Assembly (NCBI GenBank): GCA_001606155.1
Contig: LODT01000001.1
Coordinates: 248,001 to 312,000 of the forward strand
DNA: 64,000 nt
Reading direction: 5' to 3'
Source: Tieghemostelium lacteum
Lineage: Eukaryota > Evosea > Eumycetozoa > Dictyosteliales > Raperosteliaceae
Every line of letters starts with the position of its first letter. The first letter of the stretch is position 1. The notes under the pieces are model-generated. The model was given only the letters and a program-made list of their open reading frames with translations. It made no database searches and was not told where the DNA came from. Position numbers and translations under genes: made by a program. Of this stretch, positions 21,373 through 33,247 are shown one piece after another.

Positions 21373-24051
21373 ATGAAAAGTTTGGATACCAATAGATTAC
21401 CATCACCAAAATCACATAAATTTATAAATTTAGCAAGTCCACTTAGTGCAATCAGTTTATCACCTGATTCAAATAAATTAATTGTAGCTGGTAGAGATAG
21501 TATGTTGGAATTAATTAAGAATCACACCCTCTCCCTAACCAATTTCAGAATGAAATATCTAATACTCTTTATACATTACCTAAACAGCTGTAAAGATTAT
21601 AGCATTAGAAAATGAATTAAAAATTATAAATAATTTAAAAGTTGGTAAAACACAATCATTGAATTATACAGGTAATGATTGTAGTTGGAATCCTTCTTTA
21701 TTAGAGAGTAATTATCAGATGTGGAATTAGTAGTTTTATAGAGATCAAGTTAATTAATATATGTTATTATAGATTATAAAACATTAATAGCAACAGCTGC
21801 AACAAATGGTGTAGTTGTAATTTGGAATACAGGTAGAGATGGTACTAGATTTGTAGAGAGATTGCTATCTGATCACTCTAGAGCGGTGAATAAGTTAGCA
21901 TGGCATCCTGAGAAACATGAACATTTACTGACGGGGTCTCAAGATACTACATTGAGATTTTGGGATATACGTGACCCTGTACCTTCAAAATTTATATTTC
22001 AACCAAAATCAGAAGCAATTAGAGATGTACAGTTTAACCCTTACTCTAGTAACCAATTTGCAGCGGCTTTTGATAATGGTACTGTACAACTATGGGATAT
22101 TAGAAAGAACACCAATTGTGTAGAGAAAATCACAGCACATCAAGGTTTGGTTTTGACTTTAGATTGGCATCCTGATGAGAGGAATATGATAGCTTCCGGT
22201 GGAAGAGACCGTTTTATAAGAGTTTGGGATTTTAATTCACCAAATCAACCACTAAATAATATATCAACTATATCATCGGTATCAAGGGTTAAATGGCGTC
22301 CTGGTTATAAATGGAATATTGCAAGTTGTTCTTCTATTGTAGATTTTGAGATTCATCTTTGGGATGTAAAGAAACCTTATATACCTTTAGCATCATTTAA
22401 CGAGCATAGAGATGTACCCACAGCTTTACTATGGCAGAATCCAAATAATCTAATAAGTTGTGGAAAGGATGGGTATGTACTGATTAGCAGTATCAATGAT
22501 GCCTATCTACCTTACAAACACATTAGAACTACTGGTGTAAGTTGGAGTGTACATAATGATCTTGCAATTGTAAATGACAAGATTAATAGAAATCCAAATT
22601 ACACTTATAATAGTGCCACTGATGCCATTCCACTTCAACACCAATTTCCATCGTTTTTCTTGTCTTTTAACGTCCCAACTCCTATACTACCCAATAACCA
22701 CAACCAAAATGGATCATCAGCCAGTATGTACAATCAAAATGCAACAGATCAACAGGGTCTACTCTATGTAAATAGTCCGGTATTTCAGTCAAGTCACGAG
22801 AGTGTCTATGACCAACAATTTCTTTTTGAGTATTTTGCTAAAAATTATAGATTTAATGGAATGTCTTTTCAGGATCTGTGTAGTCACAATGAACAGGTTA
22901 GTCTTCAAGTTAAACAATACCATACCTCAAAGATATGGTCATTGATGAAACTTCATTTTCATGATGATTCAAATACACCAGATAAACAAATAAAAGAGAA
23001 TAATAGTAACCATAGTAATAATATGAATAATAATAATAATAGTAATTCACCAGTTTTAAAAGATAATTTGAATAGTACAAAGATTAGTAATCATAAATCT
23101 AGTCATCAGAGATCAGATTCAGGTCACCATAGTAATAATAGTAAAGATAAAGATGTTTATATGGAACTAAAGAATGATTTGGTTGAGGATTTAATGGTAA
23201 ATGATGTAGATAATACTATAGATCCACTTTTTAATATTCTATCAGCAGAGGCAGTAACACCATTGGCACCATTACCAATTAGAGCATCTTCACCATCTGG
23301 TAGTACAAAATTGGCATTGGATAGTTTGAGTATAGGTCCATCAGCAACATTAATGGATGACGATCTACTAGATGATGAAGGTAATATATTAGTTGACGAT
23401 TTGGCAAGTAAAAATGATTCAGACATCTCAGAAGACAATGACAGTCTTTTAGTATCTACAATTAGTGAAAATCAGAAATCCAGTCATGACAGAACAGGTA
23501 ATAACGGTTTAGATTTCATTTCTACTAGAAACAGTGGTAATGGTGATGATATATTTGATATTCCAGAATTTGATTTCCGACCTATTCTCATTGAAATGTT
23601 GGAATACTGTATAGAAAAGGGTGATATTCAAACATGTGTTTTTGTAATTTTAATTTTAAAATCCAATTTGGACATTGAAAAACGGAGAATAACACAATGG
23701 TTTCACTCCTATATCGAACTGTTACAGAGACTGAAAATGTGGACTTATGTATTGGAAATTATAAAGAACTCAGATGACCCTTCCATAAATCAAGCATCAA
23801 AGAAACATACAACCATTCTATGTTCATGTGCTTGTGGTAGATCTATTCCACAAGGTCAATTAGTTTGTGAAAAATGTTCAAGAAAACCCTCAGTTTGCTC
23901 ACTTTGTCATCTACCTGTAAAAGGAAATTATGTGTGGTGTCAAGGCTGTAGTCATGGTGGTCACTTAAATTGTCTTAAGCAATGGTTTGAACAAAATAGG
24001 TTATGTCCAACCGGTTGTAGTCATCTGTGTTCTAATAATATTGCACATTAA
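21373..24051 (+). CDS. wdr24: WDR24 homologue, GATOR2 subunit
   Basis: WDR24 is a subunit of the GATOR2 complex, which relays amino-acid sufficiency to TORC1 at the lysosome. CDS join(21373..21499,21588..21707,21773..24051), with two short introns (88 and 65 bp) joining in frame (GRD-TVKIIALENE and LLE-NYKTLIATAATNGVVV). An N-terminal WD40 propeller follows, with blades such as HSRAVNKLAWHPEKHEHLL and HQGLVLTLDWHPDERNMIA. Next comes a long Asn/Ser/Asp-rich disordered region, then a helical block. The C-terminal RING-type zinc finger (CSCACGRSI ... CSLCHLPV ... GHLNCLKQWF) is characteristic of WDR24 and its GATOR2 partners. About 840 residues, matching the family. Confidence 0.9.
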
Positions 24052-24174
24052 AACCCTTTAACCCTAAAAACCACATTTTGATGAAATAAAATCTAAAAAT
24101 TAAAAAAGTTTTTCGTTCGTTTTTTTTTTATTGTTTTTAATATTAATTGTAAACAGAGTGGTCTAGACATTAAA

Positions 24175-27122
24175 ATGAAGAAAGACAGCAATTCTTCATT
24201 ATTATTAAATGATAAAACAGTTTTAGAAAATGTAGAAAAAACAATGAACACCTACTGTGAATCACCAGAGGTTTTTGTAGAATCCAATAAAAAGATTAAC
24301 AGTAACATGACTACAGTGGTTTCTAAACTCTATCAATTGGCAAAAAAGAATGAACCTATAAACTCTGATGCATTGAATGAATTGGTAGTTGATGGATTTG
24401 ATAATGAACAGATTTGGGGACAATTACAATTGTTTAATGACCCTATTCTTGACAATATCTCAAAGAAAGTTAAGAGCTTTTTAGACCAATTACATCATAT
24501 ATCTCTACCATCTTCTCCAAAAAGTACTACAGATTCTCTAAAACGACAACAATCAGATGACGATAGCAACAGTGATGATCTTGATCAAATAAATCTAGAT
24601 GATGGTGTTGATATATCTGATTTTGATGATGAAGACAATTATGATGATGATGAAAATATAGAAGATGAAGATGAAAATTACGATGATGAAAATATGGATG
24701 ATATGGATATGGATGATATAGATGATATGGATGACCTTGAAGAGGAAGAAGAAGAGGAAGATGAAGAAGAAGAAGAAGAAAAACCAGTTAAATCAAGTAA
24801 AAAAGCAGTTCTGTCAGGTAAAGTTACTAAAGGTGGAAATGTAAACTTTTTCAATCAAAGAGAGATGGAGAAATTCTTGGATGATGAAGATGAAAAAGGA
24901 TTTAAATTCAATGAAGATGGTGAAGGTGATGATATTGATGAATTGGAATTGGGTGCTAGTGATGATGAAGATGGTTTAGGTTTTCCAGAAGCTGATGAAA
25001 TGGATGAAATTGATAAGAAATTAGAGAATATGCTTGATAATATGACTGATGAAAATGGTAAACCTGTGGAAAAAAGAAAACAAAAGAAATCAACTCCATC
25101 AAATATTATGTTTTCTGATTTCTTTAGTGATCCAAATGAAGATGGCGAGGAAGAGGAAATGGATGAATTTCCATTAGACGATTACCAAGATGATGAAGAT
25201 GACTATCAAGATGATGATGAAGAAGATGATGAAAATGATGAATTATTAGATGATGAAGATGTAGATGATGAAGAAATGGATAATAGTAAAGTAGAAGATG
25301 AAAAAGAAGAAGATATATTACCACCAGAAGAATTATCAAATTTTGAAAAGAGGGCAAAGAGAGTTCAAGAAAAGATTGCACAATTGGAGGCTGAGAATCT
25401 TAAAAAGAAAGAATGGACAATGACTGGTGAAACTGATGCTAGAAATCGTCCTATGGAATCACTGTTGTCTGAGACTTTAGATTTTGAACACACACAAAGA
25501 ATTGCACCAACAATCACTCAAGAAACCAATCTTACCCTGGAGGATAAAATCAAAAAGAGAATCATGGAAAAGAACTTTGACGATGTAATTAGAAAGACCG
25601 AAAAAGAATTTCAAGAAAACTATAAAAAGAAAATTGAACTTTCTGATAAAAAGAATACTGATGGTTTATCAAGTGTCTATGAAAAAGATGTATGTACTTG
25701 TAATTCTACATTTTGTAAATCTAGAGGTTGATATTAATGCATTAATTTATATACTTTATATTTATATAGTATATGAAAAAAGTTATGGGTGTTGAAGATA
25801 CTATTGAATTGAAACAAAAGCATGCTAAACTCTTTGAAATGTATAATAAGTTTAATTATAAGTTAGATTCAATGAGTAACTTTCAAAATACACCAAAGAG
25901 AATTAAGAATAAGGAATTGGAGATTACTTCAAGTTCTGCAATTACAATGGAGGAGAAGATACCTGTTGCAACCAGTCAGGCTACTCTAATTGCACCAGAA
26001 GAGGTCTATTTCAAAAAGAATGCTGACCAAAAAGGTGTTTCTGAACTTAATAAAGAAGATCGTACAAAACAAAGAAAACAAGTTAAATCCCAATGGAAGA
26101 AAGACAGAGAGGAAAAAGAAGAAAAAGACAAACTCAGAGAGAAAACTGATGCTAAATTTGCTAAACAGAATGAAACCAAAAGAGCTATTAAACAACTTAA
26201 AGAATCAAGAGTAATTATAATTAGCATCACTCCACACCCCCTCCCTTCTCATCCTTGTGCCACTATAATATCACTATGATCATTATTTTAAATTTCCATA
26301 GAAATTTCAAATAATGATGCACCAATATTTTGTGTATTTCATTGTTATTCTTGTTAGTGGTTGTTTGTTGTAATTTTATAATTATTAGAAAAATATTCAA
26401 AACATCTTTATATCCTAATAATAGAAGAATATCTCATTGGTTGTGTATATTATTATATATCTTCAATGTTTTTGATATGATATTCTCTATCCTATTCTAT
26501 TTTTACTAAATTAGCTTTTAAGATATGTATTCTTGTTCTCCACCGTTGCTGCTTGAGAATAGATCTTATTGCAGATATATCTGATGTGTTTGTTATATTT
26601 AATTTATTTATTAAACTAATAGCCACACTACCACTACAAAAATTTTATAATGATCTCTATTAATCCCAATAGGAAAAAGATTCATTAATGGAATATATAC
26701 TTTTTCAAATAATGGGTGATAATTCATTGTAACATCCTAATTATTTTTGTAAAACTCCGACTACCCCCTCCCCTTTAATTTTGTGTGTCCCCTTTTTCAT
26801 TTCCAAGGGATATTTATTTTTTTTAGTTCAAGGAATCATCAAACGTTTAATTAATTAATTTTCTTTGATTTGAATATCTCCTAACCTCTCTATCTAACTT
26901 GTTCTCTATAAATAGAACACTACTATTGTCTCAGGATCAGATAATACAAAACAAACATCAAAATATACCAAGTCAAGAGACTTCTTTAAAAAATTACAAG
27001 ATGAACAAGAAATCAACGGTAACAATAAGAGACCTCTACAACAGAAAGGCAGAGAAGACTCTAGAAAAAAATCTAAATTTACCAGTATTCAAGAACATAA
27101 TTCCTCAAAATTTAAACTCTAA
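24175..27122 (+). CDS. mpp10: MPP10, U3 snoRNP protein
   Basis: MPP10 scaffolds the U3 snoRNP with IMP3 and IMP4 in the nucleolar small-subunit processome. CDS join(24175..25689,25770..26210,26916..27122); the first intron is 80 bp, the second an unusual 705 bp. The first exon carries extreme Asp/Glu tracts around REMEKFLDDEDEKGF and MFSDFFSDPNEDG, both family landmarks. The core SNFEKRAKRVQEKIAQLEAEN, WTMTGETDARNRPMESLL and DFEHTQRIAPTITQETNLTL matches human MPP10 closely. Exon 2 carries LDSMSNFQNTPKR and AITMEEKIPVATSQATLIAPEEV. The last exon (RDFFKKLQDE to KFKL) was recovered by splicing and ends like the human VHKLKL. About 720 residues. Confidence 0.9.
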
Positions 27123-29511
27123 ATATACTTTAATCACTACACGAATAATAAAGAGTATAGAATTTCAATTTTTTCTCTCCTTTGGAGTGTAATGTGTATA
27201 AAACATCAAGCTTCTTTTGCTACGGTATGCAAACCTGAATTTGAGTGTGTTGTGTGTTTTTTATATTTTATTTGAATTCAAAAAATGATGTGTCTACACT
27301 ATAATTTCTTTTGAAATGTGATTTAAATTGGAAGTGACTATAATTAAAAAAAGTGCCTCTTTGATTTTTTAAAAGTGTAACACTTTAATATATTCATATA
27401 AAGAGTTTGAAAATTTAGAGGAGAGAGAGGATAGAATAATAAAAGAACTGAAATGGTGATGATTCTAATTGTGTTATTTTTTAAATGAGTTTCTATTTTA
27501 AAATGGGTACACATGCGGGGTTTAGGGGATAAATGAAAATTATAGCAATGTAATATAACACCAACATAAATGGGACCCCGACTAAAAGTTATAGATCTAT
27601 GAGGGATACAATCAGAGATTCTTTAGTCCAGTGTGGCTTTACGTACGAAACTAAATTTAAATAAACACCATTCTAATACAAATACTATTTTAAATTGATG
27701 AGTAAAATTAGCTTAGGTAATTATGATTTTACAATGAGGAGTCCATAATGGAACCCAGTGCTCCATATGCCAAAATGTCAAAATCTTTGCAAATCTACAA
27801 AAAATTAATTCCAAAAAATCTTTAAAAAAGATTGGAGAGGCGAAATTTCTCATTAATTTTGTTTTTTCACTTTTCTCTTTCAGAGAGTCGCTCTTTTATT
27901 ATCACACTCACCTGCAAATCCCATCATCAAAATCCCCCAGATTTTTTTATTTGTAGAGATAGATTGATCAAGCTCTATCAGATTTCAAAACAATTCGATT
28001 GCAATGAATATTTAAATTCAAGAAATTTTTTAATTAACACTTTAAAACCTTTTTAAATTCATATAATCACACTTTTTCGATATATATATTTAAACTTTAT
28101 TTTTTTTTATTTATTTAAATTTCAATCAACCGTATATTACCTATTACCAAATAAGAGTTCATTGTGTTAAATTTTATTTTTAGAGTTTTAATTTATTAAA
28201 TCATCTGCAAACAAACACAAACATCATAAATTGTTTCATATAATCAGTATAACATCAGAACCCCCCAAAACACATATTCAAATTAAACTAGTAGTAATAG
28301 TAACCATTATATATTCACTGCACTGTTTTGAAAATCTATTTTTAAAACACCCCACAAAACACTATCCCCATTCCCCTATATCACCAATTCTATTGTACCA
28401 ATAATCATTGAAAAATCAAAATCTATAGAAATAACTTACATTCTATATAACTTCATAAACAAAACACTTAAACACAATTACCACAACACACACCACACAG
28501 TTCGATAACATCTGCATTATATTTTTAAAAATTTTGTCGACAATAAAAACATAAAAACACCCCCCATCTCCACCACTCTGAATTGGCTGACAATCTCATC
28601 TGCACTATTATATCTCCACATATTAATTATAGGTAAATATTTATCCCTTCATATTTCCATTGATCAAATTGATGTTGTTTGATTTATATTTAGATTTAAT
28701 TCAATACTTTATATCATAAATTCAATTCAAAAAATTTTTTTATTTAATCATTTTTAATTAATAATAATAATTTATTTATTTAATTTACTATATATATTGT
28801 TTTAATATCTTAAAACGATAATTTTATTTATTCCTATTCTAAATTGCCATTTTATTCCATATTTATAATAATCACAACCATTTTTTCAATTAAAAAGGTA
28901 ATTAACCATTTTTAAGAAAATTGTTTTTTAAAAAAAAAAAACAAATATGATTATCCAATGATATCATAATAACAATTATAAATGATAAATAATAATAATT
29001 GTGTGTCAATTAGTTTGTGTTTTTTTCTTTTATATGTTTTATACATTTTTATATGTTTTTTGTTTTTTTTTACCCACACAACTCACACTCTCTACACCAA
29101 AAATATTAAATTGAGTGAGAAGTAGTGATAAAAATATAAATGTGTTGTTGTTTTTTTCAAACAAATTACCTTATTATAAAAGTCTGATATTGACAGAAAC
29201 TGATAATTTAAATTGTTTGTTTGTTGTGTGGTTGTTTGAATTTTTGATATTTTTATAGTTGGGAAGTTAACAACACAATTGAACATGTTCTTATTCAATC
29301 ACCATTCTTTGTGGATATTCCACCATTTCTATAAATACATTATTGAAAAAATCAAAAAAAATTTAAATTTATTTATTTTGAATAGAATTAAATCAAATCA
29401 TAAACACAACACAAATCTAAAAATCATAGATTTATTAACATAATATATCTTCATCATTTCTTTATATAATTATTTATTATAAAATTATTTTAAACACAAT
29501 AAAAAAATAGA
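27123..29511 (+). other. Long intergenic region and probable cyclin leader
   Basis: About 2.4 kb without a supported protein gene. The part 27470-27790 is less AT-rich than its flanks and may hold an unrecognised RNA, but I find no paired C/D or terminal-stem signature. From about 28190 to 28632 the plus strand is A/C-rich and strikingly poor in G, then AG|GTAAAT at 28633 looks like a splice donor. An acceptor (AAAAAAATAG) ends at 29510, one base before the ATG at 29512. I infer a non-coding 5' exon and an 878-bp leader intron for the cyclin gene. Confidence 0.4.
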
Positions 29512-30201
29512 ATGTCAATTTATCAACAAATATTCAGAAAAGTTTACAACCAAACCTCTAATAGAAACTCAAAAGACACTTGGGAACATTTTGTCTTGGG
29601 TCTAAAGGTATACCAATGGTTATGTGACAATGATCCAACTTACACTAATGGACTTACAACTGAAGAGATTTTAGAAGCCATTGACGAGATTTTTGATATC
29701 ATCTTAACCTTATTGGAAATGATGAAATCTCCAGCTGAATTACTAGGCCCAGTTGTATACTATGCCAATTCATTTGTCCAAAGAGCTGGTATCAAACACA
29801 ATCAGCTATTTAATCTACTTTTAACCTCTACTATTGTAACATTAAAATTCTGGTCAGAAACCGTACCATGCAGTAACAAAATCATGGCTGAGATTTTTGA
29901 ATTCCCAGTAACCGATATAAATCTAATGGAAAGAAGATTCCTCTCTGGTATTGATTACCAATTACCATTGACTCAATCACAAATTCAATCTTTCCTCTCT
30001 GTAGTAAACGTAACTGCAACTCTTAAAAACTCTTGTAAAAACTTCTCCAATAGATTCAATTTACCAAATACCTCTTCTACATCATCTATAGTATCCACAC
30101 AATCACAAACCACTTCATCATCTATATCCTGTATCATACAACAACAACAACAACAACCAGTTTATATACAAAATAGTAGTACAACTGCACAAGGTTGTTA
30201 A
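29512..30201 (+). CDS. PHO80-type cyclin
   Basis: A 229-residue cyclin-box protein. The segment MKSPAELLGPVVYYANSF, then RAGIKHNQLFNLLLTSTIVT, KFWSETVPCSNKIMAEIF and FPVTDINLMERRFLSGIDYQ shows the helix pattern of P/U-type (PHO80-like) cyclins, where ..N..FL..IDY.L marks the last helices of the box. Such cyclins bind and activate CDKs such as Pho85/Cdk5 relatives. The C-terminal tail is Ser/Thr-rich with a short polyglutamine run (CAA repeats). A long G-poor leader with a probable intron lies upstream. I do not name the orthologue. Confidence 0.8.
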   Translation: MSIYQQIFRKVYNQTSNRNSKDTWEHFVLGLKVYQWLCDNDPTYTNGLTTEEILEAIDEIFDIILTLLEMMKSPAELLGPVVYYANSFVQRAGIKHNQLFNLLLTSTIVTLKFWSETVPCSNKIMAEIFEFPVTDINLMERRFLSGIDYQLPLTQSQIQSFLSVVNVTATLKNSCKNFSNRFNLPNTSSTSSIVSTQSQTTSSSISCIIQQQQQQPVYIQNSSTTAQGC

Positions 30202-30489
30202 CATTAAATAGTCTCTAGTCTCTAGAATAATAATAATAATAATAGTAATAGTTTATTGTAACATTAAAACAATCACATGTAAAATTAATTCTCATAAATT
30301 GTTGGAGCCGATCAACAATATTTCAAAATCACATATAACAATCTTTTTTTATAAAAGTAATCTCATTGTATTAGACCAATTCTAATATTAAACATAACGC
30401 AACCCAATGGCTTAAAATAAAATAATGCCCCATCATTAAATATCTTATAATGATAAATCATAAATCTATCTACCACATTTTTTTTTATT

Positions 30490-30853
30490 TTCGAAAAGAT
30501 ATTTCAAAAGTTTGTAATTTGATTTATTGGGGTGGGTATTTCAATTTTGTCAAAGTATACATGTGCTTTTTGGGCTTCTTATTTACTTGAAAATTTGTAT
30601 TCTATTATGAATTCCTTTCCACCTCTTTTATTTCATAGTACTTTCCAAATATCTGTCAGTAAAAATGATGAATTTGTTACACCACCAATCACAATTTTAT
30701 TAATCAAATATGTCAAATAATATCACCACTAGTAAATTTTTCACTTATTGATATTTTTAACTCTTGCTCTAGAAAATCTTGATTAAACACAACTTTATTG
30801 ATTGAACTGTTTATCAAAACAAAAACTATATCTTCAAAGGTCCTTTCAATCAT
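30490..30853 (-). pseudogene. Relic of a repeated host gene family, copy 1
   Basis: Reading the minus strand from an ATG at 30853, MIERTFEDIVFVLINSSINK continues with VVFNQDFLEQELKISISEKF and TSGDII, then meets stops and shifted remnants (IVIGGVTNSSFLLTDIWKVL; KAHVYFDKIEIPTPINQ). The first part belongs to the dispersed repeat at 30716-30958, which recurs at 32891-33129. It looks like the 5' end of a dead gene whose family is unknown to me. Confidence 0.55.
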
Positions 30854-30958
30854 TTGAGAATAATACTCGAGAATAAAAACTTGAATCTTTTAGGATTATA
30901 AGAGGTTGACAGTCGAATTCGGATTCACCCATATAGAAAAAAAATAGAAATGGTCATG
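30716..30958. repeat. Dispersed direct repeat, copy 1
   Basis: About 240 bp from AATAATATCACCACTAG to ATAGAAATGGTCATG, closely similar (I estimate about 85-90%, with several small indels) to 32891-33129 in the same orientation. The two copies bracket a 1.9-kb stretch with a SAM-like gene, a broken secreted-protein gene and a small Cys/His gene. The copies overlap relics of a coding sequence on the minus strand, so a duplicated pseudogene explains them better than a mobile element. Confidence 0.75.
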
Positions 30959-31138
30959 CATTACTCAAGGATAGAACAAAACAATAACAATTAAAAATGG
31001 TGTAAATTTATAATATATTTATAATATAATAATAAAATAGATCGTAAAACACCCTTCGATCATACTTTTTATGATTCATGTTTTTGAGAAAATATTATTT
31101 AAATAAATAAAATTTTTAATTTATTTTTTCATTCAAAA

Positions 31139-31915
31139 ATGAATACAAATAATAATAATCAACAAACATCAGACTCTACAACTACATCTAGTTCAGATAT
31201 TAATCAAAACACATTAAATATTTTAGATCCAAATACTAGTGAATATCCTGATTTTAATTGGAACAATGAACAAACCAATGCCTGGGCTGCTAGATTCCTT
31301 AATATGGAAGATTTTCAGAAATTTAAAGAAGCAAATTTCAATGGTGAAGCACTTTCCAGTTTACAGAGAGAAGATTTAGAAGTCTTCAATAGAATTGTAA
31401 AAATCACTTTTGGTGCAAGCTTACTTTTAATTCAGCGAATCTCCAAAGGAATTGCTACCCTGTCTCAATCAACAGCCACAACTACAAGCATTGGTATGTA
31501 ATCTAAACACTTACAATTTGTAAATTGATACTAACATATTTTATCACATAAACCTTTATATGATTTTTTTTTTATTTTTATCAGATTCAGATAGTCATAA
31601 GAGAAAAGCTGAGGATGACAACATTCTTAAAATTTATAAAAAGTATAAATCTAGTAAAAAAGAAATTGAAGTATTAAAGAAAAAAAATGAAGAACAAGAA
31701 AATGTAATTATTCAAAAAATTTTAGAAAATACACATTTTTAAGGTTGGTATTAATATTTCTATAGAGAATTAAAGAACTTACAAATATACAATATTTAGG
31801 TACCATTGAAAATAACACAATTAATAATATTAATAACCCAACAAACCAAACCACCAACATTGAGACACCATCTTTCATCAATAACCCATTTTTAATTCCT
31901 TTTGCAGAATTATAG
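31139..31915 (+). CDS. SAM-like coiled-coil protein
   Basis: CDS join(31139..31493,31585..31702,31766..31915), about 207 residues. The 91-bp and 63-bp introns both keep frame; removing the second (GTAATT to TTCTATAG) avoids a premature TAA and fuses KKEIEVLKKKNEEQEN to RIKELTNIQYLG, giving a continuous heptad pattern. That is good support for the model. The N terminus is Asn/Thr/Ser-rich. Residues about 38-98 (NWNNEQTNAWAARFLNMEDF ... LQREDLEVFNRIVKITFGAS) resemble a divergent SAM or similar helical domain. A basic patch (SHKRKAEDD) precedes the coiled coil. The C terminus is Asn/Thr-rich. Probably a protein-interaction factor; no specific function can be assigned. Confidence 0.65.
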
Positions 31916-32051
31916 CCAACCTCTCAACCAAATATTCAACCATACTATCAATATATTACTTCTCCTAATTACTAAGGTGGAATCCTAATTTGGTAAATAC
32001 AAAATAAAAATTTATTTTAAAACTTCTCAGAAAAGTGTAGCTATAACTATG

Positions 32052-32273
32052 TTATTTATCTCCATATCCTCGGAAAAATATGTAAATACCTGGTCCTAGG
32101 TTTGATGGTGGATTAACCGGATTACCTTGATCATCATATGTCTCAGAACAGTACCAACCAGATCCTCGAGCAGGAGGGTAAAATTAGGCCCAGGTTTTTG
32201 TTGGAATAGGATGAGACTGACCAAGATTTGAGAGAGAAAATATTAGCAACAGTAATATTACAATAGATTTCAT
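32052..32273 (-). pseudogene. Small secreted protein gene with an in-frame stop
   Basis: On the minus strand 74 codons stay in one frame from ATG 32273 to TAA 32052. They begin with a textbook signal peptide (MKSIVILLLLIFSLSNLGQS) followed by HPIPTKTWA, then one in-frame TAA, then FYPPARGSGWYCSETYDDQG and a Pro/Gly-rich tail ending FFRGYGDK. No intron can remove the stop, so this is a recently disabled gene, a sequencing error, or a readthrough case. I do not recognise the family. It sits between the two copies of the dispersed repeat. Confidence 0.6.
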
Positions 32274-32479
32274 AATTAATTACTTTTATATATCTCAAAC
32301 TCATAATTTTTTTTACTACACCACAAATACAAGAAATTAAAATATATACTACAAATAAAACAATATATAAAAGGAGAAAAATATATTTTTCAAATTAACA
32401 CTATATTTTGTATCAAAATTTAAATTTTTTATATATTAAAATATTTTAATAGAAAATAAAATATACAGTTTTTCTCAAT

Positions 32480-32800
32480 ATGCAACCTTGTCCTAACCAT
32501 AGATACTATGATACAAATATAGACTTTAAAAGATACCAATTGCTAGCAGATATTGATGTTTATCCAATTAGCGAGAATTGTAACCAGGCTTGTAAAGATT
32601 TGATGAAAAAGTTGTACAATGAGCTAATAGAATTTGCCAAGGTTTGCAAACTTTATTTCAAATACCACGAATTTAAGGGGAATTATATTGAACGTAATGT
32701 TGGTGTACTGCTTTTCAAATTATATTTAGAAGGTAAACTTGATGATGAAAATGAGAAATTGATAGAACAATATATCCCTCATTTCAAAGAAGAGAAATAA
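32480..32800 (+). CDS. Small Cys/His protein, PCxNH family
   Basis: A 106-residue protein starting MQPCPNHRYY with later CNQACKDLMKKLYNEL. The minus-strand gene at 39934-40194 has the same plan (MQEPCENHKQ, then CNMECRKAIIEGYDTL, then a residue-rich helix). The shared C-x2-H ... C-x3-C spacing suggests a small metal site or disulphide hairpin followed by a helix; there is no signal peptide, so zinc binding inside the cell is the better guess. Function unknown. The second half (NELIEFAKVCKLYFKYHEF) is helical and charged. Confidence 0.6.
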   Translation: MQPCPNHRYYDTNIDFKRYQLLADIDVYPISENCNQACKDLMKKLYNELIEFAKVCKLYFKYHEFKGNYIERNVGVLLFKLYLEGKLDDENEKLIEQYIPHFKEEK

Positions 32801-32890
32801 AATAAATAAATAATAAAATATGTACAGAGTTTTTTCATTTCCTATATTAACCATTATCTGTATCCACGAGTTTGTGATGTTTTTTTGTTT

Positions 32891-33129
32891 AATAATATCA
32901 CCACTAGTAAATTGATTTTTCACTTGTGGATATTTTTAACTATTGCTCTAGAAAATCTTGATAAAACACACCTTAAATTATTGATTGAACTGTTTATCAA
33001 AACAAAAACTATATCGTCAAAGGTCCTTTCAATCATCTGAGAATAAAAACTGGAACCTTTTAGGATTGTAAGATGTTGACAGTCGAATTCGGAGTTCACT
33101 CAAATAGAAAAAAAATAGAAATGGTCATG
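32891..33129. repeat. Dispersed direct repeat, copy 2
   Basis: Second copy of the 240-bp repeat at 30716-30958. On the minus strand it preserves an ATG at 33036 and MIERTFDDIVFVLINSSINN, then loses frame, so this copy is more damaged than copy 1. It lies about 120 bp upstream of the surface-protein gene at 33248 and 90 bp after the small Cys/His gene. Confidence 0.75.
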
Positions 33130-33247
33130 ATTCAAATAATGTCGATTCATTTATTTTTAAAAAAATTATGAAATCTAAACAAGTGTGTTTCATTTCCACA
33201 AATCATCTTCTTCTCCGACATATCTATATATCTATTTATGATCAATT

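Noticed and set aside
25124-25381. His/Leu-rich open frame on the minus strand
   Set aside because: Antisense shadow of the acidic Asp/Glu repeats of MPP10.
27440-27600. C/D snoRNA suggested by GTGATGA at about 27454
   Set aside because: No CTGA D box at a suitable distance and no terminal stem.
27832-28056. 74-codon plus-strand open frame
   Set aside because: No family resemblance, AT-rich tail and no partner exons; chance frame in the leader region.
31740-31742. Stop codon ending the SAM-like protein
   Set aside because: Falls inside an intron (31703-31765); the spliced frame continues in coiled-coil register to 31915.
30716-33129. Direct repeats as terminal repeats of one large mobile element
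   Set aside because: The copies carry the start of a coding sequence, show no paired end motifs or target duplications, and the DNA between holds unrelated small host genes.
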